64,000 bases of DNA from Mesorhizobium sp. ES1-4 (GCF_020164745.1 NZ_JAIUGV010000004.1:411112-475111), one strand, 5' to 3'. Shown: positions 1-8,881, counted from the first letter of the stretch. A program made the numbers and translations. Notes: generated by a model not told the origin, from the letters alone.

Positions 1-1
1 T

Positions 2-406
2 CGCCAGCGTTCGCGGCCTTATCTCTTTTCCAACACGCTGATGCCGGCGATTGCCGGCGCCTCGATCAAGGTGTTCGAGCTGATCCGCAATGGCGATGCC
101 TTGCGCGAGCGCCTATATGCCAACGCAACACGGTTCAGGTCCCGGATGGGCAAGCTCGGCTTTACGCTGGCAGGGGCGGATCATCCGATCATACCGGTGA
201 TGCTCGGTGACGCGACTTTGGCGCAGGAGATGGCCGCACGCATGCTGAAGCGTGGCATCTACGTCATCGGCTTTTCCTTTCCGGTCGTGCCGAAGGGCCA
301 GGCGCGCATCCGCACCCAAATGTCGGCGGCGCATTCCAGCGCGGACATCGACCGCGCGGTGGAGGCATTCGGTGCGGTCGGCAAGGAATTGGGCGTGATT
401 TCCTGA
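2..406 (+). CDS. kbl: 2-amino-3-ketobutyrate CoA ligase, C-terminal part
   Basis: The gene enters from the left edge, so only the last 134 codons are present. Kbl is a PLP enzyme that splits 2-amino-3-ketobutyrate with CoA into glycine and acetyl-CoA, the second step of threonine breakdown. The visible part opens with RPYLFSNTL and ends in the small C-terminal domain of the aminotransferase fold type I ([23 protein letters not shown] region), both typical of this family. The active-site lysine lies upstream of the window and cannot be checked. tdh, the enzyme for the first step, follows after 52 bases on the same strand, which is the usual kbl-tdh pairing. Confidence 0.93.
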   Translation, partial: RQRSRPYLFSNTLMPAIAGASIKVFELIRNGDALRERLYANATRFRSRMGKLGFTLAGADHPIIPVMLGDATLAQEMAARMLKRGIYVIGFSFPVVPKGQARIRTQMSAAHSSADIDRAVEAFGAVGKELGVIS

Positions 407-458
407 ACGGCCGGCGCCGAAAAGCGATTCCGGATCAAGAGATTCAAGGGACAAAAGA

Positions 459-1493
459 ATGTCGAACATGATGAAGGCGCTGGTGAAGGCCAAGGCCGAG
501 CCGGGCATCTGGATGGAAGAGGTGCCGGTGCCGGAGATCGGCCCCAACGACGTGCTGATCAAGGTCAAGAAGACCGCGATCTGCGGCACCGACGTGCATA
601 TCTACAATTGGGACCAGTGGGCGCAAAAGACGGTGCCGGTGCCGATGGTCACCGGCCATGAATTCGTCGGCACCGTCGCCGATTTCGGCGCTGCGGTCAC
701 CGAATACAAGGTTGGCCAGCGCGTGTCGGGCGAGGGCCACATCGTCTGCGGCCATTGCCGCAATTGCCGTGCGGGCAGGGGACATCTGTGCCGCAACACG
801 CTGGGCGTCGGCGTCAACCGTCCCGGCGCTTTCGGCGAGTATCTGGCGATCCCGCAGCACAACGTCGTGCCAATTCCCGACGATGTTCCGGACGAGATCG
901 CCGCTATCTTCGATCCCCTGGGCAATGCCGTCCACACCGCCTTGTCCTTCGACCTTGTCGGCGAGGACGTGCTGGTCACCGGCGCCGGGCCGATCGGCAT
1001 CATGGGCGCGCTGGTGGCGCAGTGCGTCGGCGCCCGCAAGGTTGTCATCACCGACATCAATCCGGTGCGGCTGGCGCTGGCGAAAAAGCTCGGCGTCCAG
1101 CATGTCGTCGACGCCTCGAAGGAAAAGCTGCGCGATGTCATGCCGGCGCTCGGCATGACCGAGGGGTTTGACGTCGGGCTGGAAATGTCAGGCGCCGCGC
1201 CCGCCTTCCGTGACATGATCGACACCATGAACAATGGCGGCAAGATCGCCATCCTCGGCATCGCGCCGACCGGCTTCGAGATCGACTGGAACAAGGTCAT
1301 CTTCAAGATGCTGCACCTGAAGGGCATCTACGGTCGCGAGATGTTCGAGACCTGGTACAAGATGATCGCGTTGGTACAGGGTCCGCTGGATGTAACCGGG
1401 CTGATCACGCACCGCATAGGTATCGACGATTTCCAGGTCGGGTTTGACGCGATGCGAAGCGGCAGTTCCGGCAAGGTGGTGATGGACTGGTAG
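459..1493 (+). CDS. tdh: L-threonine 3-dehydrogenase
   Basis: Zinc-dependent medium-chain dehydrogenase that oxidises L-threonine to 2-amino-3-ketobutyrate with NAD+. The 344 residues match the usual family length. The catalytic zinc region shows [10 protein letters not shown] and GHEFVGT, the structural zinc lobe has four cysteines in [15 protein letters not shown], and the NAD fold shows [15 protein letters not shown] lies about ten bases before the ATG at 459. An internal ATG at 468 gives the classical MKALVKA start and cannot be excluded. Together with the upstream kbl it converts threonine to glycine and acetyl-CoA. Confidence 0.95.
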   Translation: MSNMMKALVKAKAEPGIWMEEVPVPEIGPNDVLIKVKKTAICGTDVHIYNWDQWAQKTVPVPMVTGHEFVGTVADFGAAVTEYKVGQRVSGEGHIVCGHCRNCRAGRGHLCRNTLGVGVNRPGAFGEYLAIPQHNVVPIPDDVPDEIAAIFDPLGNAVHTALSFDLVGEDVLVTGAGPIGIMGALVAQCVGARKVVITDINPVRLALAKKLGVQHVVDASKEKLRDVMPALGMTEGFDVGLEMSGAAPAFRDMIDTMNNGGKIAILGIAPTGFEIDWNKVIFKMLHLKGIYGREMFETWYKMIALVQGPLDVTGLITHRIGIDDFQVGFDAMRSGSSGKVVMDW

Positions 1494-1515
1494 CCATCCT
1501 TTGAGCGCTGTCCCG

Positions 1516-1965
1516 CTAAGGTCCATTCTTATCCGACGTCAAACCACTCTCCAGCGCAGCCAATCCGCGAGCAATCGACCCGCGCTCGCCGACACTCAGC
1601 TTTGCCAGCAATTCCCTTTCAAAAGCCTTGGCCAGCGGCACCATCTCGCGATAGGCAGCAAGCCCGGCCTTGGTCAGCGTCAGGTGCTCGACGCGGCGGT
1701 CGTCCTCGTCGGGAGTTCGCACCAGCCAGCGGCGGCGTTCCAACTCGGCCACCGCCCGCGAAACCTTGGTCTTGTGCATGGCCGATTGTTCGCCAAGCGC
1801 GGTTGCGGTCATGGTGCCCCGCTGCCCCAATCCCGATAACGTGCGCCATTCGGGCCGGGTCAGGCCATGGCGATCCTTATAGACCTTGGAGAATTCGCGG
1901 CTGACGGCATCGGCAAGCCGGTAGAGCCGGTAGGGCAGAAAGCTTTCGAGTTCGAGAATGTCCAT
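1516..1965 (-). CDS. MarR-family transcriptional regulator, likely of homogentisate catabolism
   Basis: A winged-helix MarR protein of 149 residues. The DNA-binding part is around residues 45-95 (TATALGEQSAMHKTKVSRAVAELERR, then the wing VRTPDEDDRRVEHLTLT). It is divergent from hmgA, and an inverted repeat lies between the two starts, so repression of hmgA-MBL-fahA relieved by a pathway intermediate is the natural reading. This would be analogous to HmgR proteins that control homogentisate genes in other bacteria, but the effector is inferred. An ATG three codons upstream (1974) is an alternative start; neither has a clear ribosome binding site. Confidence 0.85.
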   Translation of the reverse strand: MDILELESFLPYRLYRLADAVSREFSKVYKDRHGLTRPEWRTLSGLGQRGTMTATALGEQSAMHKTKVSRAVAELERRRWLVRTPDEDDRRVEHLTLTKAGLAAYREMVPLAKAFERELLAKLSVGERGSIARGLAALESGLTSDKNGP

Positions 1966-1995
1966 TGTCCGCATCCGGAAGACGGGCGATTGATA

Positions 1996-2024
1996 GTTAC
2001 ATTTTCGATGGCTACAAATGAAAC
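1996..2024. promoter_or_regulatory. Inverted repeat between the marR-type gene and hmgA, candidate operator
   Basis: GTTaCATTT (1996-2004) and AAATGaAAC (2016-2024) are inverted copies matching at eight of nine pairs, separated by 11 bases. The site lies 26 bases before the hmgA start and about 30 bases before the divergent regulator gene, where a MarR dimer could shut both promoters. Binding is inferred from position and symmetry only. Confidence 0.45.
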
Positions 2025-2050
2025 CAGTTTGGTCAATCCGGGAGGACGCG

Positions 2051-3364
2051 ATGGCCTTTTCTTACATGCCAGGTTTCGGCAACGATTTTGAGACCGAGAC
2101 GCTGCCCGGTTCCCTGCCGCAGGGGCGCAACTCACCGCAGCGGCCGGCCTACGGCCTCTATGCCGAACAGCTTTCCGGTTCGCCCTTCACCGCGCCGCGC
2201 GGCACCAATGAACGCTCCTGGCTCTATCGCATCCGGCCGAGCGTCAAACACACGGGCCGGTTCAAGGCGGCAAACTATCCTCTGTGGAAGACCGCACCCA
2301 ATGTCGGCGATCATGAACTGGCGCTCGGGCAGTACCGTTGGAATCCGGTGCCGATGCCGAAGGAGCCGACCGATTTCATCCAGGGCATGCGCTCGATTAC
2401 CACGGCCGGCGACGTGCTTGGACAGACCGGCATGGCAGCCCATGTCTATGTCGCCAACATATCGATGGCTGATGATCATTTCTTCAATGCCGACGGTGAA
2501 TTGCTTGTGGTGCCGCAGGTCGGCAGCTTGCGCTTCGTCACAGAGATGGGCGTCATCGAGCTTCGGCCAGGTGAGATTGCCGTGCTGCCGCGCGGCCTCG
2601 TCTTCAAGGTCGAACTGGTCGACGCCGAGGTGCGCGGCTATGTCTGCGAGAACTACGGCGCCAAGCTGACGCTGCCTGACCGCGGCCCGATCGGCGCCAA
2701 TTGCCTGGCCAATCCGCGTGATTTCAAGACGCCCTGCGCCTGGTTCGAGGAGAAGGAAACGCCGTGCCGGCTGATCGTCAAATGGTGCGGCAACTTCCAC
2801 GTCACCGAGATCGGCCATTCGCCGCTCGACGTTGTCGCCTGGCATGGCAACTACGCGCCCTATAAATATGATCTGGCGACCTTTTCGCCCGTCGGCGCGC
2901 TGCTGTTCGATCATCCGGACCCGTCGATCTTCACTGTGCTGACGGCGCCGAGCGGCGAGGAAGGCACGGCCAACATCGACTTCGTCATCTTCCCGCCCCG
3001 CTGGCTGGTGGCCGAGGATACGTTCCGGCCGCCCTGGTATCATCGCAACATCATGAGCGAGTTCATGGGCCTGATCCACGGGCAGTACGATGCCAAGGAG
3101 GAAGGCTTCGTGCCCGGTGGCATCAGCCTGCACAATCTGATGCTGGCCCACGGGCCGGACGCGCCTGGCTTCGAAAAGGCCTCGCGCGCGGACTTGAAAC
3201 CGGTCAAGCTCGACAACACCATGGCCTTCATGTTCGAGACCCGCTTTCCGCAGATGCTGACCCGCTTCGGCGCCGAACTGGAAACCCGGCAGGACAATTA
3301 CATCGATTGCTGGGCCGACCTGAAGAAACGCTTCAACGGCACCCCAGAGGGCGACTGGTCTTGA
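2051..3364 (+). CDS. hmgA: Homogentisate 1,2-dioxygenase
   Basis: Non-heme iron enzyme that opens the ring of homogentisate to maleylacetoacetate, the central step of tyrosine and phenylalanine breakdown. The protein is 437 residues, the family's normal size. It starts [16 protein letters not shown] and has [25 protein letters not shown] and [12 protein letters not shown]; the latter two carry the His/Glu iron ligands. The open frame runs further upstream, but GGGAGGA at 2039-2045 sits correctly for the ATG at 2051, which also gives the conserved N terminus. The next gene begins almost directly after its stop. Confidence 0.97.
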   Translation: MAFSYMPGFGNDFETETLPGSLPQGRNSPQRPAYGLYAEQLSGSPFTAPRGTNERSWLYRIRPSVKHTGRFKAANYPLWKTAPNVGDHELALGQYRWNPVPMPKEPTDFIQGMRSITTAGDVLGQTGMAAHVYVANISMADDHFFNADGELLVVPQVGSLRFVTEMGVIELRPGEIAVLPRGLVFKVELVDAEVRGYVCENYGAKLTLPDRGPIGANCLANPRDFKTPCAWFEEKETPCRLIVKWCGNFHVTEIGHSPLDVVAWHGNYAPYKYDLATFSPVGALLFDHPDPSIFTVLTAPSGEEGTANIDFVIFPPRWLVAEDTFRPPWYHRNIMSEFMGLIHGQYDAKEEGFVPGGISLHNLMLAHGPDAPGFEKASRADLKPVKLDNTMAFMFETRFPQMLTRFGAELETRQDNYIDCWADLKKRFNGTPEGDWS

Positions 3365-3375
3365 CGGGCGAACCA

Positions 3376-4263
3376 ATGCCGGATCGGCTGGTGTTGCTGG
3401 GCTCGAAAGGCGGGCCGGCGCTGCGGCCCGGCGGGCCATGGCCGAGTTCGTCGCTGCTCGAGATCGATGGGCGGACGATTGTTGTGGATTGCGGGCTCGG
3501 CGTGACGCGCGGTCTGGTCGATGCAGGTGTCAGCCTGAAGGCGCTCGACCTGATCTTCATCACGCATTTGCATTCCGACCACGTGCTGGAACTGGGTCCC
3601 CTGATCCACACCGCCTGGACGGCGGGGCTGGCGACGCCGGTCACCGTGTTCGGCCCGCCCGGGGTCGGCCACTACTGGCGGCGCTTTTGTCAGGCGATGG
3701 AGTTCGACATCGAGATACGCATCGTCGACGAGGGCCGGCCCGATATTCGCGAGCTGGTTTCGGTCGACGAATTCGGCGAAGGCGATGTGGTCGAGCAGCG
3801 CGGCCTGAAGGTGACGGCGCTGCGTGTCGATCATCCGCCGGTGACCGACTGCTTTGCCCTGCGTTTCGAGCATGGCGGCAAGAGCGTGGTGTTCTCGGCC
3901 GACACGGCCTTCTTTCCACCGCTCGCCGATTTCGCCGAAGGTGCCGATATCCTCGTCCATGAAGCCATGCTGGAAGAAGGCATCGAGCGGCTGGTTGCCA
4001 GGACCGGTAATGGCGCGCGGCTGAAGGAACATCTGCTCGCCAGCCACAGCTTTGCCGAAGAGGCCGGACGCACCGCCAGCGATGCCGGCGTGAAGCGGCT
4101 GGTGCTCAACCATCTCATTCCAGCCGACGACGCCGGGATCGGCGAAGCGGACTGGGTCGCCGCTGTCAGGAAAACATGGGCAGGCGACTTGACGATCGCC
4201 CGCGACGGCCTTGTTGTGAAATTAAGCGGCGGGAAAGCCGCACAAGGAGAGGGAACCGCATGA
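3376..4263 (+). CDS. MBL-fold metallo-hydrolase in the homogentisate operon
   Basis: Metallo-beta-lactamase-fold hydrolase of about 295 residues, ribonuclease Z-like in layout. The zinc motif THLHSDH is at residues 63-69, followed by later ligands in VDHPPVTD, FSADTAF and the C-terminal LNHLIPAD. It lies between hmgA and fahA, and its stop overlaps the fahA start (ATGA), so it is surely cotranscribed. The substrate is unknown; a role in hydrolysing a pathway-related ester or lactone is possible but unsupported. A TTG at 3361 overlapping the hmgA stop region, with AGAGGG upstream, is an alternative start. Confidence 0.85.
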   Translation: MPDRLVLLGSKGGPALRPGGPWPSSSLLEIDGRTIVVDCGLGVTRGLVDAGVSLKALDLIFITHLHSDHVLELGPLIHTAWTAGLATPVTVFGPPGVGHYWRRFCQAMEFDIEIRIVDEGRPDIRELVSVDEFGEGDVVEQRGLKVTALRVDHPPVTDCFALRFEHGGKSVVFSADTAFFPPLADFAEGADILVHEAMLEEGIERLVARTGNGARLKEHLLASHSFAEEAGRTASDAGVKRLVLNHLIPADDAGIGEADWVAAVRKTWAGDLTIARDGLVVKLSGGKAAQGEGTA

Positions 4264-5273
4264 AGCTTGCCACACTGAAGGACGGAACGCGCGACGGGAA
4301 ACTCGTCGTCGTGTCGCGCGACCTGACGCAATACACCGACGCCTCGTTTCTGGCGCGCACGCTGCAGGCGGCACTCGACGACTGGCGCAGGATTTCGCCG
4401 CATCTCACGACAATCGCGGAATCGCTGGAGAACAATGCCATGCCGGCGGCCCGCTTTCACGAGCACGACGCGCATTCGCCGCTGCCGCGCGCCTTTCAAT
4501 GGGCCGACGGATCGGCCTATGTGAATCATGTCGAGCTGGTGCGGAAAGCGCGTGGCGCCGAGATGCCGGCGAGCTTCTGGACCGACCCGCTGATCTACCA
4601 GGGAGGCTCGGATTCCTTCGTCGCACCACGCGATCCGATCCGCATGGCTGACGAAGCTTACGGCATCGACATGGAGGCGGAAGTGGCCGTCATCGTCGAC
4701 GATGTGCCGATGGGCGCCAGCCTCGACGAGGCGCGCGCCGCGATCCGGCTGATCGTGCTGGTCAACGACGTCACCTTGCGCGCGCTGACTGGATCGGAAC
4801 TGGCCAAGGGCTTCGGCTTCTTCCAGTCGAAACCGTCCTCCGCCTTCTCTCCGGTCGCCGTGACTCCGGATGAGCTGGGCGACGCCTGGGACGGCGGCAA
4901 GGTCGACCTGCCCCTGCTTGCGGATATCAACGGCAAGCCGTTCGGCCGTGCCAATGCCGGCGTCGACATGACCTTCGATTTCCCGGCGCTGATCGTGCAT
5001 GCCGCCCGGACAAGGCCACTGGTATCAGGCACCATTATCGGCTCGGGCACCGTATCCAACAAGCTCGACGGCGGGCCAGGCAAGCCCATCTCGGCGGGCG
5101 GCGCTGGCTATTCCTGCATTGCAGAACTGCGCATGATCGAGACCATCGAGAGCGGTGAGCCGAAAACGCCGTTCCTGCGCTTCGGCGACACGGTACGCAT
5201 CGAGATGAAGGACAAGGCCGGGCATTCGATCTTCGGCGCCATCGAGCAGGAGGTCGAGAAGTACGAGGGATAG
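4260..5273 (+). CDS. fahA: Fumarylacetoacetate hydrolase family protein
   Basis: Final enzyme of tyrosine breakdown, splitting fumarylacetoacetate to fumarate and acetoacetate. It has 337 residues, the shorter bacterial form. Features include the metal-site stretch YGIDMEAEVAVIVDD, then GFGFFQSKPSSAFSPV and SGTIIGSGTVSN. The start ATG at 4260 overlaps the preceding stop as ATGA, and AAGGAG at 4244-4249 is a strong ribosome binding site. No GST-type maleylacetoacetate isomerase gene, which would supply its substrate, is present in this window. Confidence 0.95.
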   Translation: MKLATLKDGTRDGKLVVVSRDLTQYTDASFLARTLQAALDDWRRISPHLTTIAESLENNAMPAARFHEHDAHSPLPRAFQWADGSAYVNHVELVRKARGAEMPASFWTDPLIYQGGSDSFVAPRDPIRMADEAYGIDMEAEVAVIVDDVPMGASLDEARAAIRLIVLVNDVTLRALTGSELAKGFGFFQSKPSSAFSPVAVTPDELGDAWDGGKVDLPLLADINGKPFGRANAGVDMTFDFPALIVHAARTRPLVSGTIIGSGTVSNKLDGGPGKPISAGGAGYSCIAELRMIETIESGEPKTPFLRFGDTVRIEMKDKAGHSIFGAIEQEVEKYEG

Positions 5274-5296
5274 TTACGAGAGGTTGAGGCTCATTG

Positions 5297-5833
5297 ATGA
5301 ACCTTCTGAATCACCTGCGCCGCATGGCCGGCAACAATCTTTGGTCGAACGACCGGCTCTATCGCGCCGTACTGTCACTCCAGCCAGGCGAATTCGAGGC
5401 TCAACGAACCAGCTTCTTTCCGTCGATCAAGGAGACGCTCAACCACATACTGGCGGTCGACCGTCTCTATCTCGATTTCCTGGAAGAAGGCGGCGTAGGG
5501 GCCGCAGCCTACGACGATTTCGTGCCGTTCGAGGATCCCGCGAAATTAGCGGCGGCGCAGGCCGATTTCGATCGCAGGCTCATTGCTTTCTGTGATGGGT
5601 TGTCGGAGGTCGATCTCGACCGCCGTGTCATCACCGACCGGCGCGAGGACGGCATCATCCCGGAAAAGATTGGCAACATCCTCGCCCATGTCTTCCTGCA
5701 CGACATCCATCATCGCGGCCAGGTACATGCCATGTTGTCCGGAACCTCGGTCGCGCCGCCGCAGCTCGACGAGTTCCTGCTCGATTACGATGCGAAGCTG
5801 AGGGAAAAAGAGGTCGAGCGGCTGGGGTTGTGA
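5297..5833 (+). CDS. DinB-fold (YfiT/DinB superfamily) metalloprotein
   Basis: A 178-residue four-helix-bundle protein of the DinB superfamily. The metal triad typical of the family is visible as H50 (KETLNHILAVD) and H135/H139 (HDIHHRGQVH). It starts 23 bases after the fahA stop and is probably cotranscribed. Members of this fold include thiol-dependent S-transferases and the mycothiol-dependent maleylpyruvate isomerase, so an isomerase or thiol-linked role near fahA is conceivable, but annotation as 'damage inducible' is by fold name only. A TTG one codon upstream is the only nearby alternative start. Confidence 0.85.
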   Translation: MNLLNHLRRMAGNNLWSNDRLYRAVLSLQPGEFEAQRTSFFPSIKETLNHILAVDRLYLDFLEEGGVGAAAYDDFVPFEDPAKLAAAQADFDRRLIAFCDGLSEVDLDRRVITDRREDGIIPEKIGNILAHVFLHDIHHRGQVHAMLSGTSVAPPQLDEFLLDYDAKLREKEVERLGL

Positions 5834-5838
5834 ATCGA

Positions 5839-6213
5839 TCAGGCCATCGCGACGTCATAGGCTGAAAAATGACGATCCGAGGAGACCAATGTCAGGCCCT
5901 CGATTTGAGCTTGTGCGATGAGCAGACGATCAAAGGGATCGCGATGATGAAGCGGCAGATGCTCCAGTCTCGCTGCGTGTAATTCATTCACGCTGAGAAT
6001 TGGAATCCCGTTCGATCGCAAGATCTCCACGACGTCGCTATTGAGCGCGATCTTGCCAAGCGATTTTTTAATGGCGATTTCCGCCACGGAGACGGCACTG
6101 ACGATCACCTCCTCACCAGCAAGAAAGATGTCGCGATGGCGATCGGAAAGACGTGAATCCGCGTTGAGTACCCAAAGCAGAATATGGGTATCAACCAGAT
6201 ATTTGCGGCTCAT
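5839..6213 (-). CDS. vapC: VapC-type PIN-domain toxin
   Basis: PIN-domain ribonuclease of 124 residues, the toxin of a type II toxin-antitoxin pair. The acidic site is visible as D8 (YLVDTHILLW), E45 (VAEIAIKK) and D92/D95 (HRDPFDRLLIAQA). Its start overlaps the stop of the upstream antitoxin (ATGA at 6210-6213), the classic coupled arrangement. The RNA target is not predictable from sequence. The gene ends only five bases from the convergent DinB-type gene, so the module sits as a compact insert within the tyrosine genes. Confidence 0.93.
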   Translation of the reverse strand: MSRKYLVDTHILLWVLNADSRLSDRHRDIFLAGEEVIVSAVSVAEIAIKKSLGKIALNSDVVEILRSNGIPILSVNELHAARLEHLPLHHRDPFDRLLIAQAQIEGLTLVSSDRHFSAYDVAMA

Positions 6214-6437
6214 TTAATGTACTCGTCCCATTCGGGACCGAGTTCATCAAAATCGTCCGATATCCGAATTTTGCCTTTCAGCGCTCCAAACAAGCCTTTA
6301 CTCCCGCCAGCCCGGGCGGGAGCACTCAAGGTTGCGACTATCTCCCCGTGCCGTGTCAGATGGATCTCCTCACCGGCCTGTGCACGCTTCACCAACTCGG
6401 AGAGTTGAGCCTTCGCTTTCGCCATCGGAATGTTCAT
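6210..6437 (-). CDS. vapB: Phd/YefM-type antitoxin
   Basis: Antitoxin of 75 residues. The N-terminal Phd/YefM DNA-binding fold is seen in MNIPMAKAKAQLSELVKRAQAGEEIHLTRHGEIVATL, and the C terminus is an acidic toxin-binding tail (SDDFDELGPEWDEYIK). It is expected to neutralise the PIN toxin encoded immediately downstream and to repress the pair by binding the palindrome just upstream of its own start. Confidence 0.92.
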   Translation of the reverse strand: MNIPMAKAKAQLSELVKRAQAGEEIHLTRHGEIVATLSAPARAGGSKGLFGALKGKIRISDDFDELGPEWDEYIK

Positions 6438-6447
6438 GCCAAACCTC

Positions 6448-6471
6448 TTATGACCAGAATTTAGGTCATAA
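6448..6471. promoter_or_regulatory. Perfect inverted repeat upstream of vapBC, candidate autoregulatory operator
   Basis: TTATGACC (6448-6455) and GGTCATAA (6464-6471) form a perfect 8-bp inverted repeat with an 8-base spacer, starting 11 bases upstream of the antitoxin start. Position and symmetry fit the operator that Phd/YefM-type antitoxins bind to repress their own operon. A half-site-like TGGTCA follows at 6473-6478. Confidence 0.6.
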
Positions 6472-6504
6472 CTGGTCAGGCCGCAAGCAAGAGGAACCGA
6501 AAAA

Positions 6505-7617
6505 CTACTCTGCCGCCTCTATCTTGATCACGCCGCGCTTGATCTGGTCCTGCTCGATCGACTCGAACAGGGCGCGGAAATTGCCTTCGCCAAAGCCTTC
6601 GTCGCCCTTGCGCTGGATGAACTCGAAGAAGATCGGCCCGATCACGGTCTTCGAGAAGATCTGCAGCAGGATCTTGGTCATGCCGCCGTCGACCACGCCT
6701 TCGCCGTCGATCAGGATGCCGTGCTTCTTCATGCGCTCGATCGGCTCGTCATGGCCGTTCACGCGGTCATAGGACATGTCGTAATAGGTGTCGGGCGGGC
6801 CGGGCATGAACTTCAGCCCGTTGGCGGCAAGCTTGTCGGTGGCCTCGTAGATCTCGTCCGTGCCGACGGCGATGTGCTGGATGCCTTCGCCATTGTACTT
6901 CTTCAGATACTCGGCGATCTGACTGGTCTCGTCCTTGGATTCGTTGAGCGGAATGCGGATCTTGCCGCAGGGCGAGGTGATGGCGCGGCTGACCAGGCCG
7001 GTGATCTTGCCGTCAATGTCGAAGAAATGGATCTGCTTGAAGCCGAACAGATTGCGGTAGAAATCCCACCATTTGTCCATCTGGCCGCGATAGACATTGT
7101 GAGTCAGGTGGTCGAGGAAATAGAAGCCGACGCCCTGCGGCCGCGGGTCGCGCGCACCGAGCCATTCGAACTCGGCGTCATAGGCCGAGCCCTTCTTGCC
7201 ATAGGCGTCGATGAAATAGAGCAGCGAGCCGCCGATGCCGACGATGGCCGGCACGTCGAGCGCCTTGTCGTCGCCTTCGTAAGGCGTGGCGCCCTTCGAA
7301 ACGGCGTGCTCGAAGGCATGCTTGGCATCGACCACCCGCCAGGCCATCGAGGCAGCGCAAGGGCCATGCTTTTCGGCGAACTTCATCGCATGCGAGCCGG
7401 GCTCGGCATTGACGACATAGTTGATGTCACCCTGGCGCCAGACAGTGATGTCTTTGGTGCGATGCCTGGCTACCGCGACATAACCCATGCGGGTGAACAG
7501 CTCCGCCAGCTTCTGTGGCTCCGGATGCGCGAACTCCACGAACTCGAAGCCATCGGTGCCGGCCGGGTTGTCCTTGCTGATCGTGGCGGGCGGGGCGTCG
7601 TGCGGGAAGGGACCCAT
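6505..7617 (-). CDS. hppD: 4-hydroxyphenylpyruvate dioxygenase
   Basis: Fe(II) enzyme that converts 4-hydroxyphenylpyruvate to homogentisate, feeding the hmgA/fahA branch encoded nearby. The 370 residues form two vicinal-oxygen-chelate halves. The iron ligands are recognisable in FLDHLTHNVYRG, GIQHIAVGTDEI and the C-terminal GEGNFRALFESIE. The frame is open further upstream, but GGAGGAAT lies directly before the ATG at 7617, giving MGPFPHDAPPATISKDNPAGTDG. It is divergent from an Lrp-family regulator, which probably controls it. Confidence 0.96.
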   Translation of the reverse strand: MGPFPHDAPPATISKDNPAGTDGFEFVEFAHPEPQKLAELFTRMGYVAVARHRTKDITVWRQGDINYVVNAEPGSHAMKFAEKHGPCAASMAWRVVDAKHAFEHAVSKGATPYEGDDKALDVPAIVGIGGSLLYFIDAYGKKGSAYDAEFEWLGARDPRPQGVGFYFLDHLTHNVYRGQMDKWWDFYRNLFGFKQIHFFDIDGKITGLVSRAITSPCGKIRIPLNESKDETSQIAEYLKKYNGEGIQHIAVGTDEIYEATDKLAANGLKFMPGPPDTYYDMSYDRVNGHDEPIERMKKHGILIDGEGVVDGGMTKILLQIFSKTVIGPIFFEFIQRKGDEGFGEGNFRALFESIEQDQIKRGVIKIEAAE

Positions 7618-7719
7618 GATATTCCTCCGAAAGCTGCATGACCTGAAAAGGCCCATTTAACGCCATCATAGCGCGGAGCCGGCGCACGGTGCTTGCATTC
7701 AAACGCTTCAAATGATGAT

Positions 7720-7742
7720 GTCATGCGCGAAACATGCATGAC
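7720..7742. promoter_or_regulatory. Inverted repeat upstream of the lrp-type gene, candidate operator
   Basis: GTCATGC (7720-7726) and GCATGAC (7736-7742) are perfect 7-bp inverted arms with a 9-base spacer, in the hppD/lrp intergenic region and 13 bases before the regulator's start at 7756. Lrp/AsnC regulators often bind such palindromes and control themselves and a divergent target. The assignment is by position only. Confidence 0.4.
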
Positions 7743-7755
7743 GAGGGCCACAGCC

Positions 7756-8223
7756 ATGGATAGCGAGCGCATTGATCAATTTGACCGCAAGATAATGGCG
7801 CTCCTGCAGGGCGACGCGCGGCTGACCAACAACGATCTCTCGGGACGGGTGAACCTGTCGGCGTCGCAATGTTCGCGCCGGCGCCAGCGGCTGGAGGAAG
7901 ACGGTTATATCAAGGGCTATCGGGCGGTGCTCGACCGCGACAGGCTGGGCTTCTCGCTGGTCAACGTCATCTCGGTAACGCTTGCCACCCACAATCGCGA
8001 CAATGCAAGGCGCTTTGGCGAGCTGGTGGCACGGCTGCCCGAAGTGCAGGAGGCACACGCGCTCACTGGCGAGATGGATTACATCCTGAAGGTGGTGACG
8101 CCCGATCTGAAGTCACTGTCGGAATTCGTCAACGGCGTACTCTTGCCGCACGAATCCGTGCAGCATGTGAAGACGGCGATTGTGCTGGAAACGCTGAAGG
8201 AAACCGGCGCGCTGCCGATCTAG
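7756..8223 (+). CDS. Lrp/AsnC-family transcriptional regulator
   Basis: About 155 residues: an N-terminal helix-turn-helix (DQFDRKIMALLQGDARLTNNDLSGRVNLSASQCSRRRQRLEEDG) and a C-terminal RAM ligand-binding domain (VQEAHALTGEMDYILKVVTPD). It is divergent from hppD, so it is probably the tyrosine-responsive regulator of 4-hydroxyphenylpyruvate breakdown. GAGGG at 7743-7747 supports the ATG at 7756; in-frame ATGs at 7738 and 7723 would run over the palindrome. Its TAG stop shares the CTAG with the stop of the convergent gene that follows. Confidence 0.9.
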   Translation: MDSERIDQFDRKIMALLQGDARLTNNDLSGRVNLSASQCSRRRQRLEEDGYIKGYRAVLDRDRLGFSLVNVISVTLATHNRDNARRFGELVARLPEVQEAHALTGEMDYILKVVTPDLKSLSEFVNGVLLPHESVQHVKTAIVLETLKETGALPI

Positions 8224-8558
8224 CCCTTCGACTGCTGGATCAGTCCATACAGGTTGGTGCAGCGCGCGCCGGAGCGGCAATAGGCGAACACCGGCCCTTC
8301 GAGCTCATCCAGCGCTTTGGCTTGGTCCTCGACATTGTCCATGGTGATCTGGCCGCTGATCACCGGGATGTAGCGGAACGCAAGCCCGGCCCCTTCCGCC
8401 GCCGCCTTGAGCGTTTCCGCCGAAGGCTGGCCGGGCTGTTCGTCGTCCGGCCGGTTGCAGATCACGCTCTTGAAGCCGGCGGCCTTTATGGCGGTGACGT
8501 CTTCGGGCTGGATTTGCCCGGAGACCGAATAATCCTCGCTGATTTCGCGGTATTCCAT
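8220..8558 (-). CDS. TIGR01244-type sulfur transferase / DSP-like phosphatase domain protein
   Basis: A small protein of 112 residues, starting MEYREISEDYSVSGQIQPEDV. It has the dual-specificity-phosphatase-like fold of the family found next to Blh/rhodanese-like sulfur-handling genes. The active-site loop is AYCRSGARCTNLY (CxxGxRC), with the cysteine near residue 95. The biochemical role is not established for the family and no sulfide-handling partner is nearby. The frame is open farther upstream, but that extension has no family similarity. Its stop codon overlaps that of the convergent lrp gene. Confidence 0.85.
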   Translation of the reverse strand: MEYREISEDYSVSGQIQPEDVTAIKAAGFKSVICNRPDDEQPGQPSAETLKAAAEGAGLAFRYIPVISGQITMDNVEDQAKALDELEGPVFAYCRSGARCTNLYGLIQQSKG

Positions 8559-8881
8559 GGCGGCATCCTCGCAATCTGGTTGTTGGAGAGTCTTGCCACT
8601 CCCCGACGTGGCCGGCAATCCGCGCCGACAGAAATCATTCGACGCAGATAGATGTTTCCGTCGAAGAATCCAACTCAAGCCGATCCGGACAGGAACCGAT
8701 CGATTCGACATGGGTGGGTGCGATGAGGTCGTCATTACATTTGGACAAGCCAATCGGTGTGGAGTTGCAGCCCAAGGCTCAACTGCCTCCCTTCTGGTCC
8801 AAGGGGATTTGGCGCCGCGCCCTTGCCCACAGCCCACCGCGACTCTAAACAGGCGCGACCGTCACAATGAAGGAACTTCCC
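8559..8881. other. Divergent intergenic region between the sulfur transferase and ridA-type genes
   Basis: 323 bases without a credible gene. It should hold the two divergent promoters. An extended minus-strand frame continuing from the downstream gene has no recognisable protein content. I see no clear -35/-10 pair, palindrome or RNA structure here. Confidence 0.5.
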
